Below the pieces are notes generated by a model. The model was not told where the DNA came from, made no database searches, and saw only the letters and a list, made by a program, of their open reading frames with translations. From positions 1 through 64,000 of the forward strand of contig NW_020853564.1 of assembly GCF_000972845.2 (NCBI RefSeq): DNA of 64,000 nucleotides, read 5' to 3'. The position numbers were made by a program, and so were the translations under genes. This stretch comes from Larimichthys crocea (lineage: Eukaryota; Chordata; Actinopteri; Sciaenidae). Below, piece by piece: positions 1 to 12,380 of the stretch. How positions within the stretch are numbered: position 1 is the first letter of the stretch; every line of letters begins with the position of its first letter.

Positions 1-482
1 ACTTTATTACGATACCAACTACCCACCCACACAGGGAAATCCCTATCGGGGATATGTAAGATATACATTCACGGTGTTAGCGCATGCATAGACATCACCA
101 TTAATAAACCCTCTTTCATCGGAGCTCCCCAATTTTGATACAACACCATGAAAAAAGTCAGAGGCTAGTTAGGTCAGTGAAGCTGCATTTCTTCGTTGCT
201 CGAGTCAGAAACATCATTTGGTCTCTGTCCAATGCTGTGGCTGGTGAGGCATTTAGATCTTTTCTCAGCGGCAGGATGAGTTGCTTTTTTTCACCAAGAG
301 GTTGTTGGGTTGTTCTCTGGACTCACACGCCGTTTTAAAAAGAAATATAAGTGTTTTCCACACCTCCTTTTCCTCTCATTGGTGGGGCGCGCCCTCATTA
401 GGTCAAAGGTCAAAGTCGTAAACGTCAAACGGGGTCCGAGTGTTTGCGAAGGTGTGAATGTATAATCACGTTTTACACTTTT
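1..482. other. unassigned sequence
   Basis: No gene or repeat family was recognised here. The short open frame at 135-338 has no recognisable domain, and codons in it show no coding bias that I can see. Confidence 0.4.
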
Positions 483-749
483 AGCTATTACTTATTCTAC
501 GTGCTACCTACTTTTTTATTACTACCACTAATTATTACTTATTACTGATCTTATTACTTACTAATTGTTACTACTACTTATTACTTAGTACGGGGACTAC
601 CTACTTACTTTATTACTACTACCTCTTACGTACTGATACGTCTACTTATACTACTACTTATTACTACTACTAACCAACTACTTATTACTTCGAACCTATT
701 ACTTATTACTATGACTTATTACTACTACCAACTAACTTATAACTTATTA
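483..749. repeat. TTACTAC-type low-complexity tract
   Basis: About 270 bp consist almost entirely of variants of TTACTACT/ATTACTTA, with scattered substitutions. It ends directly at the left end of the first Gypsy LTR. It looks like a degenerate microsatellite. Confidence 0.75.
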
Positions 750-756
750 CTCTACC

Positions 757-1398
757 TGTACGGCTGCAGTCCCGAAACCATGGCTCCATGCTCCACACCT
801 TCAAACACAACCTCCATCCATGGGCGGACGCGTCAGTCCACCCACAGTCCAGCATTTTCTTTGCCTTGGATAGCTGTGTCAAGCGTCAGGAGGTGCCGAT
901 GCCGGGGAGACTACCGACCGACTGACTGACTGACTGACAGCTTTTCTTTAAACTTCGGTACAGTGAGTACCCGTTGTACATTTGTTTTTGTTGTTTTTTT
1001 CCTTTGTTTTTTGTACCGCGACGAGAGACGCTGGGTTTTTGAGTTATTTCTTTATTTTGTGTGGGTGTCCGTGTTAAAACCCAAAGCGGATTTTTTGTTT
1101 TGTTTTGGCGCATGTCTGAACTGACCTGTGGGTGTTGGGAAAACCTGGAACAGATAGTTCCCAAACCAGGACTGAACTGAACTCCTGAAATTGTTTTTTT
1201 TTGTTACTCAGGCAGTGACAAAATATTCACATTCTGAAAATCACCTTGCAGGTGTGTGGATTGCTTATTTTTTTGTGCTAAGCTGCCTGTTTCTGATATT
1301 TGTGTGGGTTGACTGCATTATTTTTGTTCTGTTTTATTTATTTATTTTGTCAGACTTGATTCTGACTGGCACCCCGGCATTCTTTGTAGTTGACCCGT
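757..1398 (+). repeat. 5' LTR of the Gypsy element (internally deleted)
   Basis: It starts TGTACGGCTGCAG and probably ends GACCCGTTACA near 1398. The inverted copy at 15012-15977 has the same ends (TGTAG and TTACA) and is about 966 bp long. Against that copy and the 3' LTR, this LTR lacks roughly 0.3 kb between the CCACCCACAGTC tract (about 840) and the ATTTTCTTTGCC tract (about 855). The sequence just after it, GTGGCACCCCAGAT, may be the primer-binding site; I have not matched it to a tRNA. Confidence 0.65.
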
Positions 1399-1500
1399 TA
1401 CAAAAGTGGCACCCCAGATATCTGGATTCATTAAAAACCCTGCATTGAACAAACAAACAAACAAACAAAAAACACACACCTTCAACCAACACCTGGTAAA

Positions 1501-3024
1501 ATGGCTGCAGCAAACCAAAATGGCAGTCCAACTTCATTGTTGGATATGGATTTGTGTGGTTCGTTAAACCCAGATTTGTCGCAACCTCTCATTCCTCTGG
1601 CAGGGACATCTCTGGATGAAATTGGAAAGCATGATGGTTGTTCATCTTTATGGACGACTGAAGTAATGGAGGAACCAGTGGACACGGATAAAACAATAAA
1701 AGCAACTTTGGAGGAAAAATTCAAAATTCTAATGGAAACACAAAAACAACACAAGGAGGAGCTTGAAAAAACAGTTACAACTTTATTTAAAAAGGTCACA
1801 TCAACATATGAACAACAATTTCAGTACTTTCATGAAACTCTGGATAAACAATCCACGTTTCTGAGGAACCAGTTTTCAGCAAACCTTAACTGGCGCTTAA
1901 CTCACCATCATACAGAGGTTTTAAAGGACATCAAAGAGTTCATGACACCAGTTGCACAATCAGTTGGACACCTGCAGGATGATGTGTGGAAATTGACCCA
2001 AAATATGGATTCCATGTCCCAGGAATTGGGTACAATGAAACAAACACTGAATGTATCTGCTCTTACAACAATCCCTGTGCAAGCAGCACAGAAAAATGTT
2101 CGGTTGGAGGATGCTCGGAGTCAGCGCCTCCATCTACTCTTCTGACGGATAAGGCAGGTGTGTGTAGTCTTCTGAGGATTCTCCTGTTCTCTCTGATGCC
2201 AGGGCACGGTTAACAGGAAAATGTCCTGTGAAACTGCAGTTTCCATCATTGGAAAGATGGAGGATGAAGCAGACCCCCTCTTGTACTTGGAGAAATGCAA
2301 TGATTTCTTGCTTTAAATCCACTGACGGATGTGGAGTTGATGGCAACTTTAAGGAATGTCCTACATGGAACAGCGAGAGACTGGTGGGATGTGGGGCGTT
2401 TAAACACTCATACCTGGCCAGACTTTCAAGAAAAGTTCCGTGCGGCCTTTCTGTCAGAAGATTATGAAGATGAACTGCAGCGAGATGAGGACGACAGTTC
2501 AGGGGGACGGTAAAGCATCCGAGATTTCGCTTTCAGGTACCGCTCCTTGTGTCAGAGGTGGAAGCCTGGGAATTCAGGAAGACGCCGTCTTAAAGCTGAT
2601 TTTCAGAAGCCTCAATCCCCATATGGCAAGCCAGCTCCGAGCAGAGGTAACTACAGTGGATGAATGGGTGAGGCTCGGACAACAACTGGAAAAGGACAAA
2701 GCAAGTCAGTCACCCTATGAGCAACAGACAAAAAAAATGTGAAACAAAAGGAGAAAGTAAAGTGGAGATATATACGGATAATGCCCCACACTGCAGAAAG
2801 ACAACATTCCCCCTGTGGTTTACTGCTGGAGATGTAAAGCACAGCATGCTCCATATTCATGCCCCAACTATCATAGTTCAAGAATCAAGACACCTCTGAA
2901 CAATCACAACCCTCAACAATCCCACATCAACCCTCCCACCCCGCAACAATCTCATCCGCCAGCAACAACACTCTCGAGCCACACAATGCTTCAGCAAGAC
3001 CTCGTCATCTCAAAACCACTCTGA
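1501..3024 (+). pseudogene. Gypsy gag remnant
   Basis: The frame opens with ATG at 1501 and stays open for 214 codons. Residues about 55-185 are rich in K, E, Q and L and look like a coiled coil. After 2142 the reading continues only by shifting frame several times. One later frame (2331-2513) contains the ARDWW..W.DF..KF..AF pattern of retrotransposon gag proteins. A frame near 2815-2870 has a zinc-knuckle-like Cys/His set (CWRC...H....C), one residue shorter than the usual CX2CX4HX4C. Gag would form the particle and bind RNA. The product is not made intact from this sequence. Confidence 0.7.
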
Positions 3025-3049
3025 CAAACTCCACGACCATTTCACTCAT

Positions 3050-6000
3050 TTTTTTGATTCCGCCAGAGCAATCTTCAGTAAACGCTGTGACCATTCAGCT
3101 CAACCACTGTCATGTGTCCACCTCACACTTCCTTTGTGCAGTGGCCGGGAAAGTTCGCCGCACCCCCGGAGGAAGCCACTGATATGCCCTCCCCAAGACA
3201 GCTGAAAATTGCCCTTGACTGTAAGGAATCTGGACAGGAAAAGCGGTTGTCGTACAGGTTCCACATAACTCTGGTTAAATGCAATCGTCTGGAACAATGT
3301 CAAAAATGCAGATGGGAAAAACTTACCCTTGGGACTGGTGACCCCTTTACCTTGCTGATGTCAACCCATGAAACCCACTGGGGTGGGTAGGAGGCTGGAA
3401 ATGAGCTTACATGACATAGACCTGGTAGTATACTGTGGTGGTCCTGGACTCCAGGACTCGCTTGTCTGCCCTGCTTGGGTTGGACTTTGTGTTTTTTACT
3501 GGTATGGCAACTGGATGTTGCAGTGGGATTACTGGCTCCGGGATTAATGGCAGAAAAGAAAAATTCTCTTTTTGCAGGAGTCCGCTTTTTTCCCGGGAGG
3601 GGGGAGACTGGCAACTCTATTGCACTTCTCTTCTGCGGAAGCCCAGGGCCACTGCACTGTTCCCTAACAGACCTCCTTGGAAGATTCAGACTTGATGCGA
3701 GGGCAGTTAGGAGTCTCACCTGGAGGAGCACATTAAGCTCAGTTACACAATTTGTTACGTAACAATGATAGATGTGTGTAGCAACCAAAGTGGACGTACT
3801 GGAATATTAAAACATCAAATTTTTCTCACCAGTCCTCGGTACCATCCGACAGAAACCCTATCGGGTCGCCCCTCCCAAACAAAAGGTGATGAAGGAACTC
3901 ACTGAGGACATGCTAAAGGATACGTCATCGAACCTTCTTATTCGCATGGGCCTTACCCTGTAGTCCCTGAGTTCCCCAAAGAGAAGGAAAACCAAGGTTT
4001 TGTGTCGACTTCCGTAAAGTGATGAAAACACAGTCACTGATGCTTATCCCATTCCCAACCATCCCGGAGATATTGAATTGTCTCCAGGTGCTGTTGTGTT
4101 TCTTTCCCTAGACTAAATAGTGGCTACTGGCAAGTAGAGATGGATCCCAGAGGTGCGGGAAAATACACAGCCTTTATCTGCTCTTATGGACCTGTTTCCA
4201 ATTTAGGTGCATGCCATTCGGTCTTAAGAACCCGCCACTCCAAAGGCTCATGGAGAGAGCACTGGAGAGTTGAAGGTGTCTCTTTGTCTACCTTGGATGA
4301 CATCATCATTTTCTCATCAGCCTGGGAACACATTCATATGAGTCCAGGGCTGTACTGACAAACTGCCGAACGCAGGTCTGACAGTGAACATGAAGAACAG
4401 CAAGCTGTTTCGACCTTCTTTAAATCCGGGCCATAGCGTCTCTGCTCAGAGGTCCAGGTGGACCCAGACAACATGAGGCTGTGCGACTTCCCTGCACCCA
4501 CCAACGGAAAGCTCTACAAAGGTTCCTGGGCATGGTGGGTGGTATCCACCGATGTCCCCAATTTTTCCCAGATTGCGGACCACTGAATGCCCTAAAGAAA
4601 AAAGGAGCAAAATTTCGCGTGTCACCTGAAATGCAAACAGCTTTTATGACACTGAAATCACCTGGTCAAACCACCTGTCCTGGCCCATGCCAAACTTGAA
4701 TGCTCCCTTTGTGGTATCAGCCGACGCCAGTGCAGATTGGTGCTTGGGCTGTTGCTCGTCCAGAAAATCGAGCTATGTAACCGAGGAAGTCCTCCCGCCT
4801 TGTCCAGCCGCAGTCTAACCCTGCAGAGAAAAATTATGCTGCCACTGAGCTTGAATTTTGCCGTTGGTGTGGGGCAGTGGAGAAATGGAGAAAACTTACC
4901 CTGGAAGTGGACTGTTCCGGTGGTTACGATCATGCCTCCTGCTAGGGTGTTCAAAACCACCAAACCCAGGCACACACTGACGGTTGGCACCCGGCTTCAA
5001 GAATTCACTCACTGTGGAATACAGAAGGGAAAATATAACACTGACCGGATGCCCTCGCCCGAGCTCCACAAGCTCCCTCCATACAACCGCACCTGGTATG
5101 CTACCGTCATGTCGGACCCTCTAAAACCACAAAAGAGCTTCCCATGCTCAATTGGGCTCTGTGGAAGGCGGACAACGGAAGATTCCCAGAGTGTCAAGTT
5201 CTTATCAACACAGTAGTAGAAATGGGACAAGACATGATACGAACCCTCATACATCATCCATGGTACGTATCTCATACCGGTGGCGTCACCCTCCTTACCA
5301 AAACCCATCTACCAATCTATCTACCTCCAATTTTCCCTCTCGCTTACAAGTTGTCTGGACTGACTTCCACCAAGATCCCATCTCTGGACATCATGGTCAG
5401 GCACAAAACCTACCAACGACTACAACATCTTGTCTTCTGGCCAAAGCTTGAGCTGGGAGTCGAGAAATGTAAAAAACTGTGCCACATTGTCAACGTATAA
5501 CCAGAAAACAGAAAACTCCCCAAGCTCCAAACAACGTTTATCTCGCCTGGTGTTGTTTGACTATTTCTCCCTGTGGGTTTATTAAACTGTTCCCACATCG
5601 AAAATGCCACTGCTGAAACATCCTCGCAGATCATGGCAAAGACATCTGACCCGGTGGGGCATTCCTGACTACATCCTGTCGGGACCGGGGAAACACAGTT
5701 TTTTCCTCGTTTTCCACACTGTATGCAGGACCGTGAATGTGGGACACAAAATTAACATCTTGCATACCACCACAAACTAACCGACCCACGAGAGAGTGAA
5801 CCGTACCTGAAACACAATGATATGCTTCCTATTGTTGGTGATAATCATACAAACATGGGACAAGAACCTGCTGAATTCCGGTTTGTTCCAATTAACTCTG
5901 CAGTCCAGAGTCAACCGGCGTTTCTCTGCCGAGCCTTAATCTGGTCGCTCCCTGAGAGGACGCCCCTGACTCCATGTTGCAACCTCAGGAAAGCTCCGAC

Positions 6001-6240
6001 ACTCCTCCATACCTCAAAGTCACAGAACTCAAAAGATCTCTGTTCCTTCGTTTAAAAAAATCTGGCCTCTGCTCGTCAACGCCAAAAAAGAAACTCTGAC
6101 AAACACAGGCGTGACCTTGAGTTTCGGAACTGGACCGAGTCTGTTGGAGAAGCCCATCCTCTCTCCAAGGCTGACAAATCTTTTGGCCGCCAAAACTAGC
6201 TCAAAATGGCAAGGGCCATAATCGGGTATTGAACAAGTCG
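3050..6240 (+). pseudogene. Gypsy pol remnant (protease tail, RT, RNase H, integrase)
   Basis: Reading across frames, 3430-3560 holds LLGLDFVFFTGM, which resembles the end of a Gypsy protease. Reverse transcriptase follows at about 3830-4330: the P.PIPTI.E region, then FRCMPFGLKN-like residues in a shifted frame, then a LDDIIIFS stretch that contains the DD catalytic pair. RNase H connection motifs lie at 4490-4740 (QRFLGMVGG, PLNALKKKGA, VSADAS). Integrase zinc-finger and core-like text runs from 5230 to about 5800. At least ten frame changes are needed, so nothing functional is encoded. The region between gag and RT is too degraded to define the protease active site. Confidence 0.75.
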
Positions 6241-6566
6241 GGCCTGTAAATTATTAAAGTTGTTCCTAGAAAATTCCGGCCACAGACTTGAAAGTTGTCC
6301 ACACTCCCATCTTAACCCTTGTTACCCGGACTGCTCAGGATTGCAGGAGTCAGGAAAAAAAACACCTCCTGAAATCTTTTTTTCTTCAATGAGGAGTCGG
6401 ATGAAGAAGACTTCCTGGGATTTACAGACTTCCTCCGGTTCTACCTTAATGGAGGATGGATGAAAGGATCTTGCAGAGAAACCAGGGAAATTACCAATTT
6501 AGCCATCCATGACTCAGACAACGACTGCCCAACATCCCTTAAACAAAAAACCTAGAATGTGTTCTG

Positions 6567-7267
6567 TGTACACCACACACTTACTAGTACAACACCTTCA
6601 AACACACCTCCTCATGGGCGTCCTCCGTCATCCACCCCACAGTCGCGCCTACTCCAATGGAAGCAAAACCACCGCATCCCGCGCAGTTTCAAATCGGCCT
6701 TTCAGGACGCAGTATTTACGGATAGGTGGCAAAAGTCACCAGGGTGGTGAGGTAGGAAGAGGAGAGTCCCGAGGGTCGTGAACTGCACTGTGGCATGGTG
6801 TTGTGGTTTAAGAACCGTGTGTTTAAGTTCACGTTTGAATATGCGTTGCTGGAGTCTCGTCGTCCCGTGGAGTGGATTGTAATTTCTTTGCTTGGGATTA
6901 GCTGTGTGTCAAGCTCGGAGGGAAGGTGCCGGTGCCGGGGGAGACTACCGACGATCGACTGACTGACTGCCGCTTTTCTTTTTTAAACTTCGAGTACAGT
7001 TGAGTACCCGTTGTACATTTGTTTTTTGTTGTTTTTTCCTTTTGTTTTTTTTGTTCCGCGACGAGAGACGCTGGGTTTCTTTTGAGTTATTTCTTTATTT
7101 TGTGTGGGTGTCCGTCGTTAAAACACCCAAGGAGCGGATTTTTTGTTTTTTTGGCGCATGTCTGAACTTGACTGTGGGTTGTGGGAAAACATGGAAAGAT
7201 CAGTTCCCACAACAGGACTGAACTGAACTCCTGAAATTGTTTTTTTTTTTTGTTACTCAGGCAGGCA
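6567..7267 (+). repeat. 3' LTR of the Gypsy element, truncated at its right end
   Basis: It matches the 5' LTR from CACCTTCAAACACACCTCC (about 6592) through TTGTTACTCAGGCAG (7267). It contains the ATGGGCGTCCTCCG to TGGAGTGGATTG middle portion that the 5' LTR lacks. The last roughly 190 bp of the full LTR are absent; at 7268 the sequence changes to unrelated DNA. The exact left end is uncertain because the first 25 bp differ from the other copies. Confidence 0.65.
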
Positions 7268-8154
7268 GGGACGTCACTAGTTCCCAGAACTGGCGGTGGC
7301 TTAGCCATAGAGGAGAAAAGTTATTCGGTTATAAAACCGAAAAAATTTTTCAGAGCACCACTTTAAAGTCTTTGTCAATCACTTGATTAATCTAAGACGA
7401 TGACGCCTTCCATACACCTTCAGCTGGCTTTTCCCCGTAACAACAACCCCAGTTTAAATTGTGTAAAATACAAATAAAAACAATTGGCAGGTGCCATACA
7501 TACCTGCACAAAATGAAGAGGGCAAAGTGTTTTCATAACTCATATCATGCGAAACAACATTATAAAGGCGGGGGGAAGGGGGACTGTTCTCTAACCACCA
7601 CCCTAGACTACCAACATCTCAAAACCAGGCCCTCACGATGGTTAACTCCCCTGCCCCTCTTTCACCCCATCCTATTTTCCTTCCACCTCCAGAAAACTAG
7701 AAATCTGCACCAATCGTGGAGCCATTAACCCAGGAATGAAAAACTTGTCCTCAACCCCCCATATGTCTTGACCCTTATTGCAATATACCTTTCACTTTAC
7801 ATTACTTTTAATATGTCCACTACTGCTTTGCAATAACCAGTTTCCTTCATCTTTCTGTTTGTGTGTGTGTGTGTGTGTGTGTGTCCTGCACCGGCTTTGT
7901 CTTTGATAGATTTTCTTATATAAAACTATGGTGTAACCTAAAATACAAGTTGTTATAAATCGTCAGTAGACAATTATGCATAATTGCAAAGAAGGCTATC
8001 CTTGGGACACCTTTTCATATTGGTCTTTTGACAAGTTTTAATGCGAATAGCAATGATGTAGTATGGAACAAGGAATGTGAATTTAGAAATCAAAGCACAA
8101 ATTAACAATATATGAAAAATATCCAGGAGATAGTTCTACCAATCACTTATAACA
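7268..8154. other. unassigned AT-rich sequence with a short (GT)n
   Basis: No gene or repeat family was recognised in these 0.9 kb. A (GT)13-like run lies at about 7858-7884. The right edge is abrupt, where a fragment of inverted Gypsy LTR begins. Confidence 0.5.
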
Positions 8155-8156
8155 GT

Positions 8157-8468
8157 ATACAATCCACTCCACGGGACGACAGGACTCCAGCAACGCATAT
8201 CTCAAACGTGGACTTAAACACACGCTTTAACCACACCATGCACAGTTCAGTTCACGACCCTCGGGACTCTCCTCTTCCTACCTCCACCCCCTGGTGACTT
8301 GCACCTATCCTAAATACTCTTCCTGAAAGGCTGGATTGAAACTGCGCGGGATGCGGTGGTTTTCTTCCATTGGAGTAGGCGCTGACTGTGGGTGGATGAC
8401 GGAGGACGCCCATGGATGGAGGTGTGTTTGAAGGTGTGGAGCAATGTGTTTCAGACTGCAGCGCTACA
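8157..8468 (-). repeat. Gypsy LTR fragment, inverted
   Basis: The reverse complement starts TGTAGCGCTGCAG (8468) and follows the first third of the Gypsy LTR, including ATGGGCGTCCTCCG and the TGGAGTGGATTG motif. It stops at about 8157, where unrelated sequence takes over. The same segment is part of the complete LTR at 15012-15977. It marks the left edge of the 6-kb duplicated block. Confidence 0.8.
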
Positions 8469-9008
8469 ACCTCATGGGCATTTGTGTAATATTTGGACAC
8501 AGGATAATGGAAAAAAAAAGTCAAATCGCCAAAATCTTGGAATACATTTTTACATCAATATTTAAATTTACAGTATTTACATTTACACATAATAAATAGG
8601 CTACATATCGACCTCATGTGCATTTGATTATACGCAGGATAATATGAAAAAAAAAGTCAGAATTTGCTAAAAATTACATTGTACAGTGTACATTTACAAA
8701 CATTTACAACACTCTAAGCCAGTCTCATTCGTTTGGCAAGCCCACGCAGGGTTTTTTTTGGTCTTCCCACACCACGTGTTGAGGGCTGAGCAGGAATCAC
8801 CTCTGCACAGACAGTATTGTTATTTACATCAGCGACACTCTCCTCTGTTGCTGGGTTCGGACACACTACATCCCTGTACCTCCCTGTACATCCAAGTACC
8901 TTTTACGGTCATCACTAAGGCCTTCAGGCTGCAGAGCAATGGGTTTCTTGACAGGCACATTATCAAGGTTACACTTAAGCAGCTCGTGTGTGACTGGCTC
9001 TGACTGAG

Positions 9009-11108
9009 CTAAGGTCTTACAAATCTACACTCAATGTGATGGAGTAGATTGATGGATGGGAGCTTCTTAAAAAACGGTGAGAGGTAGGTGTCCCAGCCAT
9101 ACATGGGGACGAAGACATTTCCCACCTCATCACCACAGAGCTGGGGAATCAACACTCCACTAGGAGATGCCTGGTGCACAACATTCTCAATATCAGCCAA
9201 GCAGTCAACCTTTGAATGCCTATATTTGCGTTTGAACAGGCCAAACATTGAATCAGGAGCAAACTTAGTATGCCCGGCTAACATGAATGAGAGGGTTATG
9301 CTTTGATGCTTGCCTGTTATAACTCTCCAGAGAAGGTACTGAACCATGGCATTATTTTTATTTTGACCTGTGCAGTTGTCTGCATATAGATGCAAGCGGG
9401 CCTCCTTTACCCCATAATTGTCAAAGAAATAGTCAAGAAGACTGATCACACAGTTGGCCCCTTTGCTGACTACAGTTGCCTCGTCTAGAAGAAAGATCAC
9501 CATCTGTGGAAGTCCTTCTGTTACGACACCGAAGACTGCACACTTACGAGGTGTCTTGAAGAAGATGGGTCCTGGCTGCATGGGGTCATGAGGATAATGT
9601 AGCTGCTGCGCGAAGTCAAAGCTGTAGTGAACCTGTAGTGAAGAAAGTGCAATTGTTTACTCTGTTTTGTCAACACATTATGCTTCCTGTAAAATCAACG
9701 GCAGTGAGGGCATAATATTACTGTGTAGTACTTTTATAACATCTCTATTTAAGTCAGTGCTCTGTAAGTTGACTTCTACTATTCAACCATGTCCATGCTT
9801 TGCACAAGAATGACTAATTTATAAACTGATAACTACTATAAGGGAAAGTAAAAGAAATTACCTCAAAATCATGTGATGCATGTGGTGCAGTGTTCCCAGG
9901 CGCCATCAGCTTGGTGATGCCATTCTCAGCTAAAACTTGGCGACACTCCTGGACCTTGCAGTTGTAGTATGAGCGTTCTGTTGTGGCCTGCAGCAGATGT
10001 TCCTCAGCTTTTGCAAGTGCTGCCGTTTTCTCCCCCAAGTCTTGTTTTGAAACCCTAATCAATAAAGCACTGTTCTTCTGACAAGTCCAGCATAGGTCTA
10101 ACATTGGTTTCATTGGCAATACATTTGGTACGTACTGCTGCCAGAGACGATAGAATGTGCGTTCACTCGCAGCTCGATGACCACTGGCTTCACAGGAGTC
10201 ACTATACAGTTTGTATAGTATATATACTGATGAGGAGGGCAGCAGCTTTAGGTCATCCCTTTTGTATCCTGAAATTCTGCCAGGAAGCAGAACAGCATTT
10301 TCTTCTGCATAATTATGGATAAATGTCACAACTCTTTCAATGTCATTTGCTTCCAATGCATGCTTCGGCAACTTTCCCTTGTTTCCATGGGTCCTCGGGG
10401 TTATGCCATTTTGTAAGTAGTGCTTGAGCAGTGCAGCCAAGCGATCCTTAAATACGCCATGTATGTACATGAAAGTGTCACGGCAGATTTTCTGTCCTTC
10501 ATAAAAGTAATCTAAACGATAACGTTTACGGGTTGCCTGTGATGCCTTTTTTGAATTGACTGTTTCTTGCCCACGGTGTAAATGGCTTCTGATTTGAGCT
10601 AAAACTATAAGATCCAGTGCAGTGTTGTCCAATTCTAAATGTCTCACTCGAAGTGACACCAATTCCTCCTCCTTGAAAGATGAACTACACTGTTTCCCAT
10701 TGAAATACTTGCAGGTGCAGGAGAATCCCTTTTGTAGTTTGACGTCTGGACTTCCAGCATTAGAGGCGAAGTCTTCATGTTGGATTTGCCTCTTCAGATC
10801 ACCTATTTTCATCTTCACCTTATTCACTACGATACATTGGTACAATTACTACGCAGTCACGACAGGCTAACAACTAGTTAAATTCAGTTTAGCTTACTGC
10901 TAGTACAGTGGTTAATATTAAACTTACCTTCATATTCTTCATCAGATTCATCCAAGACCGAGTCATGGTCATCCTCATCTTCATCTTGTACAAAATAATC
11001 TATTATGAAAGCGGTTATGTCGCAGTTTGAGGCAATTTCTCCTAAATTGATGGCATGCAGTCTGTTTAAACACTCGGCTACCTTCTGTTCCTTCGGCGGC
11101 GCCGGCAT
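9009..11108 (-). CDS. three-exon transposase-like gene, intact (DUF7869-type family)
   Basis: Three - strand exons join into one open frame of 589 codons: 11108-10928, 10826-9862 and 9632-9009. The introns, 101 and 229 bp, have GT (GTAAGT, GTAATT) and AG ends, and the phases match at both junctions. Residues about 40-58 are very acidic. A Cys cluster lies near residues 97-107 (CTCKYFNGKQC), and a CWTC pair lies later in exon 2. Exon 3 holds HYSFDFAQQ, FLLDEA, YADNCTGQNKN (about 465-475) and GHTKFAPDSMFG. I associate this pattern with a widespread animal family carrying the DUF7869 domain; the name is from memory. The spaced acidic residues suggest an RNase H/DDE-like fold, which is inference. 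No terminal repeats were found. The first intron acceptor is weak, and a 58-codon upstream extension of exon 1 is open. The 8660-9000 stretch continues related text in a shifted frame. It could be a transposon gene or a host gene derived from one. Confidence 0.65.
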
Positions 11109-11814
11109 GTCAGATGGAAAAACTCGACCATGTAACCAAACCAAGACTTTGAGAAAAATAACAAGCATAAAATAGAAAAGACATAGACTGGTTAGCATGA
11201 CAAAAAGTTCGTCTGTCGAAATCAAAGCATTGTTTCCGATGTGTACGCGATAACACAAATCAATCCACACAGAAAGTGGCACCCGGCTAAAGTCGCAAAC
11301 TTTTCTGCCTCCTCTTAAACTAATGTTATCGTAGCAGGCGCATTGATTTCAAGGTCTGTATGCACGTTCTATTGATAGAAAAGAAGTCCTTAAACCAAAT
11401 TACACCAAAATCACCAGTTGTTTATGCACATAAAGTAATCCCAAAGACGATAAAAAAGCAACGCAAATGAATCAAACTTCCGGAATATTCTAGTGAAAAC
11501 AAGAGGCGTAAGGTAAATAAAATCACAAATTATGCTATTTATTATGTTAGAAATTTAATTTTAAACATTAAATCCTGAAACCTCAGAACATAATCTGTCA
11601 TTTACTGCAATAAAGTCATATGGCATGATATTGACATTTTTCCGATATGCCGACTTTGACGGTCATTATTTCATAATTAGATGCAGCGACTTTAGCCGTG
11701 TTCTCATGGGCGGGGTCACATATGATTAACCAATAAATGTTCTTTTTACACATCTCCTACGCGTCCTTATTCCAATACGTACATGCATATGGGGGTAACG
11801 GCGAGCCCGTCGTT
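11109..11814. other. 5' flank of the three-exon gene, no gene seen
   Basis: AT-rich sequence upstream of the - strand gene. It has no other open frame or repeat that I recognise. The right edge meets the BEL/Pao integrase text at about 11815, so an element or rearrangement boundary lies near here. Confidence 0.4.
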
Positions 11815-12106
11815 ACAATGGAAAAAGGAATACCTGTTGAACCTGCAACAGAGACAAAAATGGCACAAGATACACAGAAATGCAAAGATCAATGATGTGG
11901 TGATTGTGCGAGACGATGCTGTTCCAAGAAATTAATGGAAGCTGGCTAAGGTCACTCAAGTGTACCCTGACGACGATGGATGTGTGAGGAAGCTACAACT
12001 GATGATCAGTGACTCAGCACTAGATGAACAAGGGAAACGACTCACTAAACCAGTCTTCCTAGAGATGCCCATTCACAAGACAGTTACACTGCTTGAAGCT
12101 GAGTAG
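11815..12106 (+). pseudogene. BEL/Pao integrase C-terminal fragment
   Basis: The + strand reads as the end of a BEL/Pao pol protein. It shows NDVVIVRDDAVPRN, then WKLAKVTQVYPDDDG, and ends with HKTVTLLEAE before the stop at 12104-12106. This is the C-terminal region that follows the integrase core in fish BEL elements. There is an in-frame TAA in the middle (about 11932). Everything upstream (rest of pol, gag, 5' LTR) is missing. The polypurine tract and LTR follow in the expected order about 280 bp downstream. Confidence 0.75.
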
Positions 12107-12380
12107 TATGTAATACTGCCTGCTCATAGTTCCTTGTTATAGATTTCATAAATCTCATGTGAATTCTAGTTTTGTTAAGTTCATTAGAGAAATCACCAGT
12201 GATTTGGTGGGAGTGTAGCTGCCGTTAGAGACAGTTACATAGTTTAAGTAAATTTTTTGTACTTTTGGGTTAACAATTGAATAGTCTGCTTTGGGAATAT
12301 CATATTTTTTGTTGGTAATGTATTTTGTATTTTGTACATTGTATGTGTTCAGTGGTGGAACTAATGTTGTTGTGTTGTAG

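Larger units (their letters stand above)
757..7267 (+). mobile_element. Ty3/Gypsy LTR retrotransposon, decayed
   Basis: The order LTR, gag, pol (reverse transcriptase, RNase H, integrase), LTR can be followed from left to right on the + strand. The two LTRs share long blocks, for example the tracts at 890-1195 and 6930-7245. Every coding part is broken by frameshifts and stops, so the element is dead as written. Many breaks are one-base indels, so part of the decay may be sequence error rather than age. The pol order RT, RNase H, integrase is that of Metaviridae-type (Gypsy) elements. Confidence 0.85.

Noticed and set aside
886..1164. 92-codon open frame in the 5' LTR, - strand (related frames at 7087-7308 and 15339-15632)
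   Set aside because: They come from LTR sequence in the antisense direction and have no retroelement protein motif.
10104..10322. + strand open frames over the three-exon gene (also 10622-10870, 17498-17828, 18182-18388)
   Set aside because: Antisense shadows of the spliced - strand gene and its copy.
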